From Lumbricus rubellus (taxonomy: Eukaryota > Annelida > Clitellata > Crassiclitellata > Lumbricidae), in assembly GCA_945859605.1 (NCBI GenBank), contig OX243825.1, positions 3,123,174 to 3,187,173 on the forward strand: a stretch of 64,000 nucleotides of DNA, written 5' to 3'. Below, one piece after another: positions 41,558 to 54,700 of the stretch. The notes beneath the pieces are model-generated. The model was not told where the DNA came from. It did no database searches and worked only from the letters and a program-made list of their open reading frames with translations. Every line of letters begins with the position of its first letter. The first letter of the stretch is position 1. Position numbers and translations under genes: made by a program.

Positions 41558-44019
41558 TCGAGAAATGTGCTAGAGCTTATATTATTATGTATACATTATA
41601 TGAGTAGTCATGTATATATATACATATATATATTCATAAATTTAGGTTGTTGTTGACCTTTTTGCGTCCGAACTGTGCTGTGTCAGCTAAAGCGGAGAGG
41701 TCATTGATCCCGCTGCGGCTCTAATATTATTGCAGATAATGTGGGCTCTGGATATTGAGCAGAGATATTGAGTTTCAGGCTGGGATGTACAGCGTGGATA
41801 ATATTCTGCTCGAGCATTTCTGTTTGGGATGCCTTGCTGTAAATACAGAGGGACCTGTGAATATTATAGTTGGGATGTTTTGCTGTGGTGTTTTTTCCCG
41901 GTATAGCACTGTTAGATTTCTTGTTGAGTTTTTGCTTGTGACCTTTTAATACTTAAGTTTCTGCTTGGTGTGGATAGGTGCTGTGCTCTTTGGCTTTTCA
42001 CTTTTTTGGACTGGGATGTTGAGGTGATGATTTATTTAATGGCACTTGTGGATTTCATTTTGGGATGTTTAGCTATGGAATTTATTTCTTGAATTTCGGT
42101 CTCAGATTTCCATTTTAACTTTTTGCATAGGGATGTCCAGGTGAAGCGAAATTTTTGATGTTCATAGTTTTAGGAGCTGGTTAGCTGTGATTTTGCCCTG
42201 TATTGAATTTCTGTGCAGTGTCTTTTGAAATTCTCTCTGTGATGACCTCTAGCTTTTGAATTTATTTTCTTGGGAATCTCTGACCTCTCTGGTTTTCTTT
42301 TTGGGGTAACCTCTGACATCTTTGGGTTTCTTTTTCAGGTAAACTCTGACCTTTCTGGCTTCCTTTTTGGGGTACCATAAGGCCCAAAAAAATATGTTGT
42401 GTTTCCGGTAACAGAGACAAAAAAAATTGGGTAGGTAGGTCGGAAAATATTTTTATTTTGTAAAATATTTTTATGCAGTGACGATCCGAAAAAGTATACC
42501 CCACTAGTCTTTTTTGCACGCTGAAACAAAGTACGTGTTCTAAGCAAGTATAAACTGCCTATTTCCCGACTGTCTGCACCTAAAACTGCTCTAGAAACAG
42601 TCCTATTAATTTCATTTTGTTGACGTCTCTTATGTTATGTCAGTACAAATGTTAAAAAAAAATTTTGAAAAAAAGTTTAGAAAATATTTGAAAAAAAAAT
42701 TTTTTTTGAAAAAAATATTTTTTTTATAAAAATATTTTACAAAAATATTTGGGTCGCGGCCGTAAAAATGGGTCGGTCGGGTTACCGGAAACACAACAAT
42801 TTTTTTTTTACGCCTAACCTCTGGCCTCTTTGCCTTTTGAATTTCTTTGTGGAGTAATCTCTAACGTTTCCCTTTTTAATTTCTGTTTGGAATGTTACCG
42901 GTGACCCTAGAAGAAAAAATATCAAGGCGATTATAGCTTTTCCACTTGAGTTAATTGTAAGAGGCTCTTAACCTGCTATGATTGGAAAAGCTGAAGATAG
43001 CAGCATTGAAAGTCCTTACAACACCAGTTCATGTTTTGATTGAGCACGCAAGGTCATAGCTGTCTGGTAGGAAATCACAGCCACTGTGGCCTGCACTCTT
43101 AAATCATGTGTCTGGAAATACAAGACACTGAATTTTTTGTGATTGTAATGCAACTTTACATGATAATAATAATAATAAAAATATCAGCGACAATTTTGTG
43201 GGGCGCGGTGGTGTAGTGGTGGCGTCGATGACTTGGAGCCGGAAGGTTTAAGGTTCGAATCCACCTCTAGCCGCCGCGTAGGGACCCCAAGCTAGTCATT
43301 CACTCGCAATTGCTCAGCGCTTTGGCGTGAAACTCCGATGTAGTGTCCACGCTGTAGTCGGGAGCGCCTCTGAGTAGGGAGCTTGAAGGGGCGCTATAGA
43401 AAGTTAGAAATAAATAAAAAAATTATATGATAATGACGACGACGATGTTCAGTTTAAACTAATGTTGTCTACGGAAATCTAACAACAGGACAATCTGTTT
43501 GGCTTCAGAATAAGCCGAGGCCGAAGAAAAGAGCGGCACTGCACACGAGTTAAAAGAAATGACAGTTTTTAATCATGTGTTATGATTGTGGTCATATAAT
43601 TAAGTGCTTGTGATTAGATTTGCAGGAACTGTCTAGTTACAAAGCACATGTTTGGTGTGGCCTGTTGCCAGACATTTTGGAGAAATCTGGAATAAATTGC
43701 CTGGCAGCATTAGACATTGAGTGTGCCTCGACAGCAGACAGTTTCTGGTGGGAAGCATTCTGTAGTCACAATAGTTTCTGCTCTGAATGGACATTGTGCG
43801 AAATGGTGGCCACATTATTTTTTGTCGGCGGTGATAATAATGGATGGTTATTTTGAGGCTGACCACGCTTGTTATATCTGTTCTAAGCAGACATTGTTTT
43901 ATTGGAACCTCGATCTCAGTTTTTTGTTTTGTTTTGTAACTGAAACCTTGATACATGCATGTCTCTCTCTCGGTTTCTCTATTTGTCTCTCTGTGTCTGT
44001 CTGTGTCTGTCTGTCTGCA

Positions 44020-44094
<75 letters not shown>

Positions 44095-45487
44095 GCATAT
44101 GTCTCTGCATCTGTCTACTTCTGTCTGTCTGTCTGCATATGTCTGTCTGCATCTGTCTGTCTGTTGCCAAATGCAATTCTGGTCATTTCTATATGTCATC
44201 CAAGGTCATCCATAAATGCCAAGGTTCTTATTAGAGAGGCTCTATATAAATTGACAGAATGATTACAGAACATTAAATGATTCAGTGTTATACGAAGAGA
44301 ATTAAGGCTGAATGAAAGTACGAAGAATATTTTTGATTTGTGTTGGAGATCAGAATTATTTATAACGAAATTAATTAAGCAATGTATGGATGAATTTGTG
44401 AGCAAAAGGGATTGGTGGATGGAAAGATGAATGGAAGAACGGATGGATGGATGGGTGGATGACATGATGTGGTTATATAGGATCGCCTATACCCTTGGAA
44501 TTGTTCTTTAACTGACCTCGTATCCCTTTGGAGGATCTGGGTTTATGCATTGTTGTTTGTTTTGAGAGAGACAGACAGATATACAGGCAGATAGAGAGAT
44601 TGGATGTTTACGGGGTCAATGATGTTTGTTGGTCAGAGGATGATAAGAAGGAGTGAATGACGCCCGCTGGGAGAAGATGGAGAAGGTCACTGGGAAGGAT
44701 GAGAAGAAGAGTGTGTAGAGAAGATGAAGAAGGGAAAACAGAGACAGACAGGACAGGCAGAGAAGAAAAAGGAGGGAAGAGTAATATGAGGAGAAGGAGG
44801 AGGAGGAAAATGAGGGGGAGCATGTAAAGAAAAAGGAGGAAAAGCTGAGGGAGATATGGAAAAAGAGGATTGGTAATAGAAATAGGAGGAGAGGAGGAGT
44901 AGGAGGTTTGGGATTATGATAAGGAAAGAAGAGGAGTAGGAGAAGGAGAAGAAGGATAAAGAGGAGGAGGAGGATAAGGAGGACGTGGGACAGGTATAGA
45001 GGTGGAGGACATGGTACGAGTGGCAATGAAGGTGGAATGATTTCCTCAGGAGGTCGATGATTTTGGGAAAAGAGCAACGAGGAGGAGAAGGAGGAGGATA
45101 TGGAGAAAGAGGATGAGTGGAGAGCACTTGGATTGAGTGGTATACTATTGATCAAAAGTGGTTTCACTCGAAAATGTTGTTGTTTTTTGGGTTGGAGAGA
45201 AAAACATGTTGTTTCCTCTTAATCTTGAGGAAGAAAAGCAAGAGGATGAGGGGAGGTGATGGGGAAGAGTACGGGAATGTAAAGAAGAGAACGTGTTCCA
45301 TTTGTACCCTGTTCAGAGGTACAGAGTACGATACTCGACTTTCCGTTGTGTGTATATATATATAATTATAATTATATATATATTATTATAATTATATATA
45401 TATGCTAATATATATTATAATTATAAATTATAATATTAGCATTTAAATTTTCATGCCGTGGTGTGCAGTCTGTGTACTCATGAAGGC

Positions 45488-45530
<43 letters not shown>

Positions 45531-48500
45531 CGTATATATTATTTATATGCAATTGTACATGCATATATATACATGCATATATAAAAATATGTATACAATA
45601 CATCAACATATATAAAGCCTGCTGCAAATGTAGAAGAGTGGTGCCCAATCCAATTGGCTAAAATTAAGCATTCCTGAGTTTCTACTGCACTTCATTCTGG
45701 CCTCACTAGGTGGCAGAGGACACGTATTGGCCTTGAGTCAAAACAAGGCCATCATCACCGGCTGTTGCAAAGGCCAATGGTAAGCGGCGAAGGCCACGAC
45801 CAATACGAGGCCAAATAAAGTATGGCGAAGGCCAACCGTATTTTCAGCCGACTGATTGCAGCTCCTATGTTTATAACAATGTCTACCTTCGGCTGGTCTG
45901 CGCATGCGTGGTGGCCTCTGGTGGGGTCATTAAGCGCTGGATGGAAGTAAGCGCTAGCTGGGTTTAAGCGTTAGATGCTTAAGCGCTGATCATGTGAGCT
46001 GGGGAATAGAGGAGATGACTGGTGGCAGATGACTGGTCTCATATCAGGTCTACCGTTGTCCCTCTTAACACCTTTCTCGAAGTGTACACAGTGACTCACA
46101 CAAAGGCAGATAGGAGTTCGGTCTGCGTTCTTTGTATCGCTTGGAACACGGTTCAACCTGGGGTCACATAACTGACGATTCCTTTGTGCAAGATATGCGC
46201 CCGGGCGTATTTGAACTGCTCCCAGGGAGTACGGTAAATGATATCAGACTGTTCAGGGTTGTTTAAATAATTCATTCCCGAATTTATAGAGCGCCCCTTC
46301 GAGAAACCTGCTGAAAAAAGGTCTTGAGAAACTGGTAGAAAGCAGGCAAATTATTCCGAGTTAGTAAGCGTTTTGTCATTCTAAATTATTCACGTCTATT
46401 ATAGGTTAAATTTGAATATGATTTGTATTGGTAATTAATTATAGCAACATTTCCATGTTTTTATTATGGAAATTGGTTTGATGAAAAGAATTCTTGCATA
46501 AACGAAGATGGATGAAAATAACTCTTTGTTGAATAGAAGTTGGATTGACGGAGAATAGCCTACTTCTTGTTTAGGCCTAAATACAGGGCTTAAAAGTGTG
46601 GCTTGACGGTCATGGACGGCGTCCATGCACTTATCTTCAAATCTGAACGCCGCCCTACCACTTATTCCGCCAGCACATACTGGAAAGTTAAGGAGCGTCC
46701 AGGAACTTCCTTTTTACACTTTAGGCGCTGAGCCTAAACGGAAGTTGTGTTGATGGAGAATACTTCTTGCTTAGGCCTAAACGGAAGTTGGATTGATGTC
46801 GACAATTATTATCATCATGGGTTTTGTTATTGAACCGCCATGCTGATAATTATAATTAGTACGCTGAATCGGTTAATCACGTGATATGTTTGCTGTACTC
46901 TCCTGGGATTGGCGAAAATGCCTACCGGGTGGGTCATGGGGTTTTATTTCTCTGAAGGCTGCAGGAGTTTGACCTGGATGGATGAATAGACTGAGAGGGT
47001 GGAGAGTTCACGTGATGATAATAAATAATTATGGTGAGTGGATTGCAAAGGCTTTGTTGTGTACAAAACGCAGATGGTATGGACGTGAATGTGATGGTGA
47101 CTGTTTCAGTTGAAAATGTCCCTTAGTAGACGACTACAAAGAGTTGATTGAACAGTTTGTTTGGTGGGTTGTACACAGGACGTGGTCGAAGTGGACACAT
47201 GTAGGAGAGCTCTGTGAATGTAGGTGGATGATGTAGATTTGTAGATTAGAGATAAGAAGCAATGTCGAGATATAAGAGGAGTTGACATTTGACAATAAAA
47301 AAATTAGGTGATATGAAAGGTAAGGTATAAGCAATTGTTTGATCGATATGTGGGAGGTGATTGATTATTGGAAAATGAAGTCTAAATAAGAGAAAATAGG
47401 AGATATGTGTGTGATCAGGATTTATTCATTGTTGTTATGGCAGATATGCCCGGCCTCTTTGGAACAATGTCCCTATTACTAAGACAACATCTGCATCTGA
47501 TCCATCGTATACGAACTCACCAAAACCGTACCCCATACCTCTCCACCCGTCTTGCACTAAGAACTGAAAACATTTCTTTTCACAGATCCTGTCACAATTC
47601 TTTCCCTATCTCCCAAACGGTTTCAGCTCTAAATATCAAGGCAATAGCTCAATTTATCGATCCGCTAATTTAATTGTTAGAGGCTTAATTGTATTCACCT
47701 GCTCTGATTGGAAGCTGAAGGTAGCAACTTTGAATGTCCTTACACCAATTCATGTTTAGATTGTTCAAGGTCATAGCTGTCAATAGCTTTCCCACCTATT
47801 GTCCAATTGACTAATTGTGTTAGCCTTCGACTGTCTGCCTGACTGTTCAGAGGCCCACATACAACAGACTTGCTTTGTAGGCTGCTGTTAGTGCCCTTGT
47901 ATTGCATTTTCTCCGATCCCAGGTGACTTTAGCAAAAAAGGCGGAGCCATGTAAAACTTCGCCTCCTAATTTGCTGTATATGGGTCAATGTAAAAATAGA
48001 CTGACCACGCCTCTCTTCCGTCTTTAAGGGATTGTTGATTTCGTTCGGCACACACGTTACCGCCTACTTTTGAAGTAATTTAGGCAATAAAATCTCAGTT
48101 TATCGTAAATATGTCATGGAAGCAGCACACGAACGTCTAAAATACGGAAGGTAATGTACCTTGGTTATCTATCGTCCAATTGGTCTAAAATCTCTAAATT
48201 ATTCGGCAAAACTGTAGTATCGAGACCGAATGTCACTTACGATCAGGTGTGGCGTCGTTTAGGGTCAGGTTTGGCGTGGTCAGGGTCGGTTAGGTTAGGT
48301 CAGGTTAAGCGTGGTCATGGTCGGTTAGGTCAGGTTACCCTTCGTGAGGGTCGGTTAGGGTCAGGTTAGGCGTCGTGAGGGTCGGTTAGGGTTAGGTTTA
48401 GGGTTTCGGTTAGTGTTATATGTTTAGGGTTAGAGTCGTCATTCAGTCGCCGATACTTTAGTTTGCCAATAATAATAATCATAATTATTATTCATTGCAT

Positions 48501-51500
48501 GACATTCAGCGGCCTTATTTTCAAAAACATGCTTTCAAAAGTCGCTGTTTATCAATTTCAACTTCAATATATTTCCTTTATTCATCGTATTTTTCGTCAA
48601 CGCGACGTTGACTCTTTCATCTACTGCCCTTTTCAGTGGTAATCATTGCTGTGTTGACTCCTAGATATATTGCCCTTTTGCGTCGCTAATGAGCTCGCTC
48701 CGGATTTGGACCAATCACACAAGCGATATCAGTCCATATTGCCAAAGTCACCTGGGATCGGCGAAAATGCCCTTGTATTGCAGGCCATCTGTTCTGTGAA
48801 CGAGTCTTAAGATTGTGATGTCTTTCACGGTTACAATCAATCTCCGTGTTTAATGCAACAGCCATTACACTTCCGGTGGACATGACCTATGTAGGTCAAA
48901 GGGTCGTTGAAATGTTGAACCGATTTTTGTGCGTGAAGGCCTTCCCCCCTTGCCCCCCCCAAGGTTCCTACACTGTTATTGACTGCAGAGAAGACACTTT
49001 AGTCAGTGGGCCTCAGTGTGTCCATGAGTTACATTGTGGGACGCGGTGGTTTAGTGGTGGGTACGGTGCTTTGAGCCAGATGGTTCCCGGTTCGAATCCA
49101 CCTCAAGCTGCCATGTATGGACCTTGAGCAAGTCCTTCACTTGCAATTGCTTGTGTGCATCGGCATGAAACTCCGATGCAGTGTCCGCACTGTAGTCGGG
49201 ATCACCTCTGAGTAGCGACCTTGAAGAGGCGCTATATAAATAGCAAATGCGAGAAATAAATAACTGAAAAACAAAATTTCATGTCCTTTTTCTAGGAGCG
49301 GACGAGAAGGCGATGGAGGCGGCTGAGGTCGACCCGAGCGAGTTCTTCGTAGAGTTGGGAATGTTGATTCTCGAAAGTCGTCTGCCAATACCATCGGTGA
49401 AAGGTCGTCAGGATGGGCCGCACTGTCCCCCTGCTGTCGGTGATCGGTCGTCTTCACATGTCTGTGACGTCAGCCAACCACTCGTAAGCAGAGACCAGGG
49501 TTTTCTTTTGTAACGCTTCGGTGGTGAACGCTTTTGTGCATGCGGACATGTGTGTCTGTGTGTTTGTGTATGTGTATGTGTGGGTGTGTTTGTGTATGTG
49601 TCTGTGTGTGTGTTTGTGTGTGTGCATGTGTTTGTTTTGTGTTTGTATGTGCGTGTTTGTATGTGTGTGTTTTTGTGTTTGTATGTGTGTGTGTTTGTAT
49701 GTGTGTGCGTGTTTGTATGTGTGTGTTTTTGTCTCTGTGTGTTCTTGTGTGTGTGTGTCTGTGTCCGCACGCATGTGTGTTTTGAGTGTGAGAGTGTGTA
49801 GTTTTGTGTATAATTATGTTTATGTGGCCGTGTGTTTGTCTATGTGTCTGCTCAGTGCTCACGCATGTGTGTTTTTGAGTGTGAGAGTGTGTAGGTTTGT
49901 GTATAATTATGTTTATGTGGCCGTGTGTTTGTCTATGTGTCTGCTCAGTGCTCACGCATGTGTGTTTTTGAGTGTGAGAGTGTGTAGGTTTGTGTATAAT
50001 TATGTTTATGTTTGTCTATGTGTCTGCTCACGTGTGTGTTTTTGTCTCTGTGTATTCTTGTGTGTGTGTATTTGTGGGCCTGAGTATTTGTGTGTGCGTG
50101 TGTGCATATGCGTGCTTTTGTGTGTATAATTATGGGTGTGGTACATATGTGTGTGTGTGTGTGTTTGTGTGTGTGTTTATATGTGTGTGTGTGCGTGTGT
50201 GTGTGTGTTTATGTGTATGGGTGTGGCATGTATGTGTGTCTGTTTGTGTGTGTGTTTATATACGTGTGTGTGTGTGTGAGTGCATGTGCGTCATAGTTCG
50301 ATGCGTACGCGTACCTTATATAAGGTACGCGTATAATACGTGCGTACCTTTCAAATAATAAAATACGCGTACCATACGCGTATTTTATTTCTGAGTATTA
50401 TTATATGTCAGTGTTTTGACGCTTCACCGATATTAAATTACTTAGGCTACTTATTGGCACATGCAAACAAAGTGACGTCACCATCGTATTTTTTTGTAAA
50501 TGAGTAGGCCTATGTTACAGTTACACCATGACTAATCAATAATCCATGAACATCGTTACGAAAATGCCTGCCAGCGAGTGCGTTTCATAGCTTTGCTGCA
50601 CTTTTTGGTACTATAATTTTAATTCACCCGATTTATTATACCGTACCTTTCACACCTTTTACGTACCCTTCAATAAGGTACGTTAAAATACGTACGTACC
50701 TTTCAAAGAATATAATACGTACCATACGTACCCTCGAACTATGATGTGCGTGTTCAACTGTGCATGGTAATAATGGCAGATGCTGTGAAATACGGTTTAA
50801 TTGGGTTCGAACTATTGTCCAATCTCTTTACAATGGTCTTTGTTCAACTATAATATGTGTATCAAGATGAAAGATTCAGTCATGGGCGTCCACAGGAATT
50901 TTTCTAGGGGGGCGCAAATGTTTAAATTATTGTCACATGGCCTAAATTTAATGAGTGACAGTTTGAATTTCCATATTACCATGAGAGAATCCTATAGCCT
51001 ACCCGTACGTTATGCGCCCAAAGAAAGATAATTATAGCCTATAGGTTCAACTTGTAGAACGAATTGATAATCACACTGAAAATTGCGTTGTAACAATCAC
51101 AACTAATAATAATCTACATTTATGTGCAACTATGCGAAAAATCCAGAGGGGCGCACTTGCGCCCCCTTGCGCCCCGCTGCGGACGCCCATGGATTCAGTG
51201 CAAGAACCCTGTTATTATACCAACCTAACCAAGTGTATTTGCATATTTCACGCACTGTAATCATAAGCCCAACTTTCACAGCAGACTACTTTATGAGGAA
51301 AGCACCTTTAGCAACAATGTTGTATACATAATGCTTTGTTCCATGTAGAGCTAGGTGCGGTTGCACAGTTGGATAAATAACAATAACATAATGTACTTAC
51401 TTGCTTGCTTAAATGTTTTTGTACTTACTTTAGACGTCACCAGGCCTGTACTACTTTGTACTGAGTATTTCGTTTATGCTTGTAAAACTAGGTGTTTTCT

Positions 51501-51692
51501 TAGGTGGGTGTGCTTTTTAGGTCACTAGGTCTTGAGTACTTCATACTCTGAGTAGTGCAATATTACTTGGAAGCCACTTATTTGTAAACATACTTGAAAT
51601 GTGCTCCAATTAATAAGCTCTGAGTCATTTTGTTTTTGGTAACCAAGTGTTTCTTTTCCCATTGTGACATTTTCAGTGCTTTGTACTCTAGT

Positions 51693-51735
<43 letters not shown>

Positions 51736-54700
51736 TGCTTGTTGATTATTTAAGATAAGATGAGATAAGAATATTCTTTAATTGACCGACAATATTGATA
51801 TCCGAATTTTGATGTATATTTGTACTCAAATGACTTGATTAGACTTTGTGAAGTTCTATTCTGAAAACTCAATTGCCTGATGTGAACCTGTATTTGCTTT
51901 AGTGCACAAAAACTTGAAATTGTATTTGACTACATGAATTTATATGGGAACTTGGATTTGAATAGTCTACTTAAAATTGTGAGAACCTGTATATGATTAC
52001 CTAAGAGCATGGAAGCCTGGATTTACTTGAGTGCATGGGAACCTGTACTTGCTTACTTTATTGCAGAGGACACGTAATTTGAGTACTGGAGTACTCCAAG
52101 GGTACTTGCTCTTTGAGTGCTTGATTGTTAGGAGAATTATATTTAGAGTGATTCAAGATTTCTTCAAAGTTTGAGACTGACATTTTAGGACTTATGCTGT
52201 GAGGTATTCAAAACTTGGGTACTTATATTTCAGTATGTGAACTGTGAGTACTTGACTACTGACTTTTTATTTGCGTTTCCGCAAACGTTTGAAAACCATT
52301 CTCTTTGATTACGGTTTGGTGTCAGGTCGGGAGCGCCTCTGAGGAGTTCTCTTGAAGTGGCGCTATATAAATGTTTGATTACAATTACAATTACTGACAT
52401 TTTACTGACGAACAATTAATGTCTGTGTCGCAATAGTGCAAGCGAGCGTTAGAGATGCAACGTCAGATGCAAGCGTTGTGGCGCAATCACATCCCGATGT
52501 GCATCGAAGTCTTGCTGCTTCCCGACTGTAGTCACGGTCAAATGAAGGCAGCATCCACTGATGCGGCAACACCTGTTGCGGGAGATGGTTGCATCCTTCT
52601 TGAACAATGGACCATACAGTTTGTCGTGAGAAAGTACGATTACGCATTACGCTTACATTGTATTCTACATGTTGCATTTTTCTCTACTTTACATTTTGCA
52701 TTACATTTTGTCAATGCATTTTGCATTTCTGTACATTGCATTTTGTCGATACATTTTGCATTACGTTACATTTTGCATTGCATTACATTTTGTCAATGCA
52801 TTTTGCATTATATTACATTTCAACAGTGCATTTTGCATTACGTTATAGTTTATCAGTGTATTTTACATTACATCAACAGTGCATTTTGCTTTATATTACA
52901 ATTCGTCAGTGCATTTTGCTTTTAACATAACAATTCATCAGTGCATTAATTTCATGCCACCTTTTATTTTATTTTACATTACATTGTTACATTACGTATT
53001 GGTTTCCTCTCCACATCACATTGCATTACAGAAAGGTTTCAAGTAATGGACTGATTACTGGTACTTGAAAACTCAGTGCAATAGAATTTTACATTTCACT
53101 TTACATTACATGTCACTTTTCGCCTCACAGTGCATTTTTGCATTACATTTTCAAGTACCTACATCTCATTATTTCACCATTGCACGCAATCATTTCCCTT
53201 TTGAATTTCAGATCATAATTCCATGACGATTTGTAAAAACAGATACGTTACGATTAATTTACTTTACTTGTAGACCGATGGAAAGCTGCATTTCATCAAA
53301 GGCGCTTTTCCAAGCGATGCGATCCTATCTCCACTTCTCTCAGCTCAGCGCTTGGCTCAACCTCACTCATGGTAATGAGCCGCGCCATGTCGGATACAGG
53401 TATTAGCCACCATTCCACTTTTCCACCTGAGATTTTGTGTGCATATATCACCTTTTATAGAAAAGCAGGTGCAGTGATACCTATGCTCTGGAAATGTCCA
53501 CGAGCTTAATTGCTTATTTCATTATGTACGGTGAACGCGCGCGCGCGCACACACACACACACACAAACACACACAAGGTAAGACAATTTCTGGTTCTGAG
53601 GCTCAGGTGTTTACTTGTCTGTTGGACAAAAGGCAGTTCCTTGAGCTGATTTTATAATTTCATGATTTTAGTCTATCTAAAATATATAATTTCATGATTT
53701 TATTCTATCTAAAATACATAATTTCATGATTTTTATTCTATCTAAAATATATAATTTCATGATTTTATTCTATCTAAAATATATAATTTCATGATTTTAT
53801 TCTATCTAAAATATATAATTTCATAATTTTATTCTATCTAAAATTAAATTTTATGGCTTTGTAATATTTATCTAATAATATAGTTTTACTTTCTAAATAT
53901 CTAATTTTGTCATACAATTTTTCCAGGGTTTCTCCACCGGCGGAATTCTGCACGACAACTTTCCACAAATCACCAGAGAGCCACCTCTTCCCTCTCGCAT
54001 CCGCCAACAAATCCACAAACATCAAGGTCACCTTGGCACACCTTCCCCGCCTCCCGGACATCCCAAAGCCAGCATGCACCGAACGCATCGGAAAGCAATC
54101 CTGCCACCACTCCACGGAATTCCTCCTTCCCTGTCGTCCGAAGTCTCCAAGCCCCGTCAACCACAAGGTCACCGGTGTCGGCGGCGTCAAGGTCGCGCTC
54201 CGAAGCGACTCTCCGAAGCTCGACAAACCGAACGTTCTCCACGTTCTCTCGGCGGAGGAACGCGAGCTGTTAACGCGACCTTCAAAGTGTGTCTGCCCAG
54301 AGTGCAGCGCCGAGTCTGAGTCAAACTCAGAGTCGCGAGTCGCCGGCGAGTATCCGAAGTCAAGTGTTGTCGGAGCGGCGAGGCAAAAGTCGCCGGAGTT
54401 GAGTTCGGAGGTGGGTGCGCGAGCGGGGTACAAGGACGCGGGTGCGATTCCGAAGCGCTTCTCGCTTCAATTGAAGTCGACCCCGGAGGATCTCGTTGCG
54501 AAGCCGCTGCGCTCTCCGCAGCATTCGAAACCAATTGCGATGGCGGATGGAGAAAGCGCGGCGTCCTCTGTTGATCCGAGACGATTTTTTGATGATGTTT
54601 CCTCCTCGGATCGGCGCTCGCAGATCGGTGTCGTCCCGGTGTTGTTCGGTCGCAGGGATCTCATCCCCGAGGTCCTGCCGCCCGGGATCTTCCGGGACTC

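Larger units (their letters stand above)
29886..49295 (+). other. Atossa intron 1, 19.4 kb, repeat rich
   Basis: Contains five sense family A SINEs, an antisense tRNA-like SINE (36236-36510), the E-box minisatellite (35628-36165), ATGATC-like and CAT repeats (30880-34490), a compound TIR element (38741-40851), a short MITE (42378-42817) and telomere-like sequence (48245-48440). No nested gene is supported. Confidence 0.8.
49484..52436 (+). other. Atossa intron 2
   Basis: Contains a GT-rich region (49545-50290), two hAT-type MITEs (50292-50743, 50881-51191), a TA repeat (51693-51729), weak GGGAACCTGTATTTGCTT-like repeats (about 51820-52080) and a family A SINE 3' end (52328-52372). Confidence 0.8.

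Noticed and set aside
47407..47673. 88-codon plus-strand frame starting MCDQDLF
   Set aside because: Balanced composition, but no recognised family, no splice evidence and it lies in Atossa intron 1; too weak to call.
49521..50358. Cysteine/valine-rich frames up to 202 codons
   Set aside because: Produced by the GT-rich tract; no start context, splice signals or homology.
52634..52925. Read-through of Atossa exon 3 as a longer exon
   Set aside because: Ending at 52633 (AA/GTACGA) gives a gap-free alignment with vertebrate ATOSA through exon 4; the read-through is TTTTGCATT repeat.
53372..53399. Earlier donor for exon 4 at GTAATG (53372)
   Set aside because: Using 53400 (ACAG/GTATTA) keeps NEPRHVGYR, which fills the conserved spacing to RVSPP and gives the right phase; the earlier donor does not.
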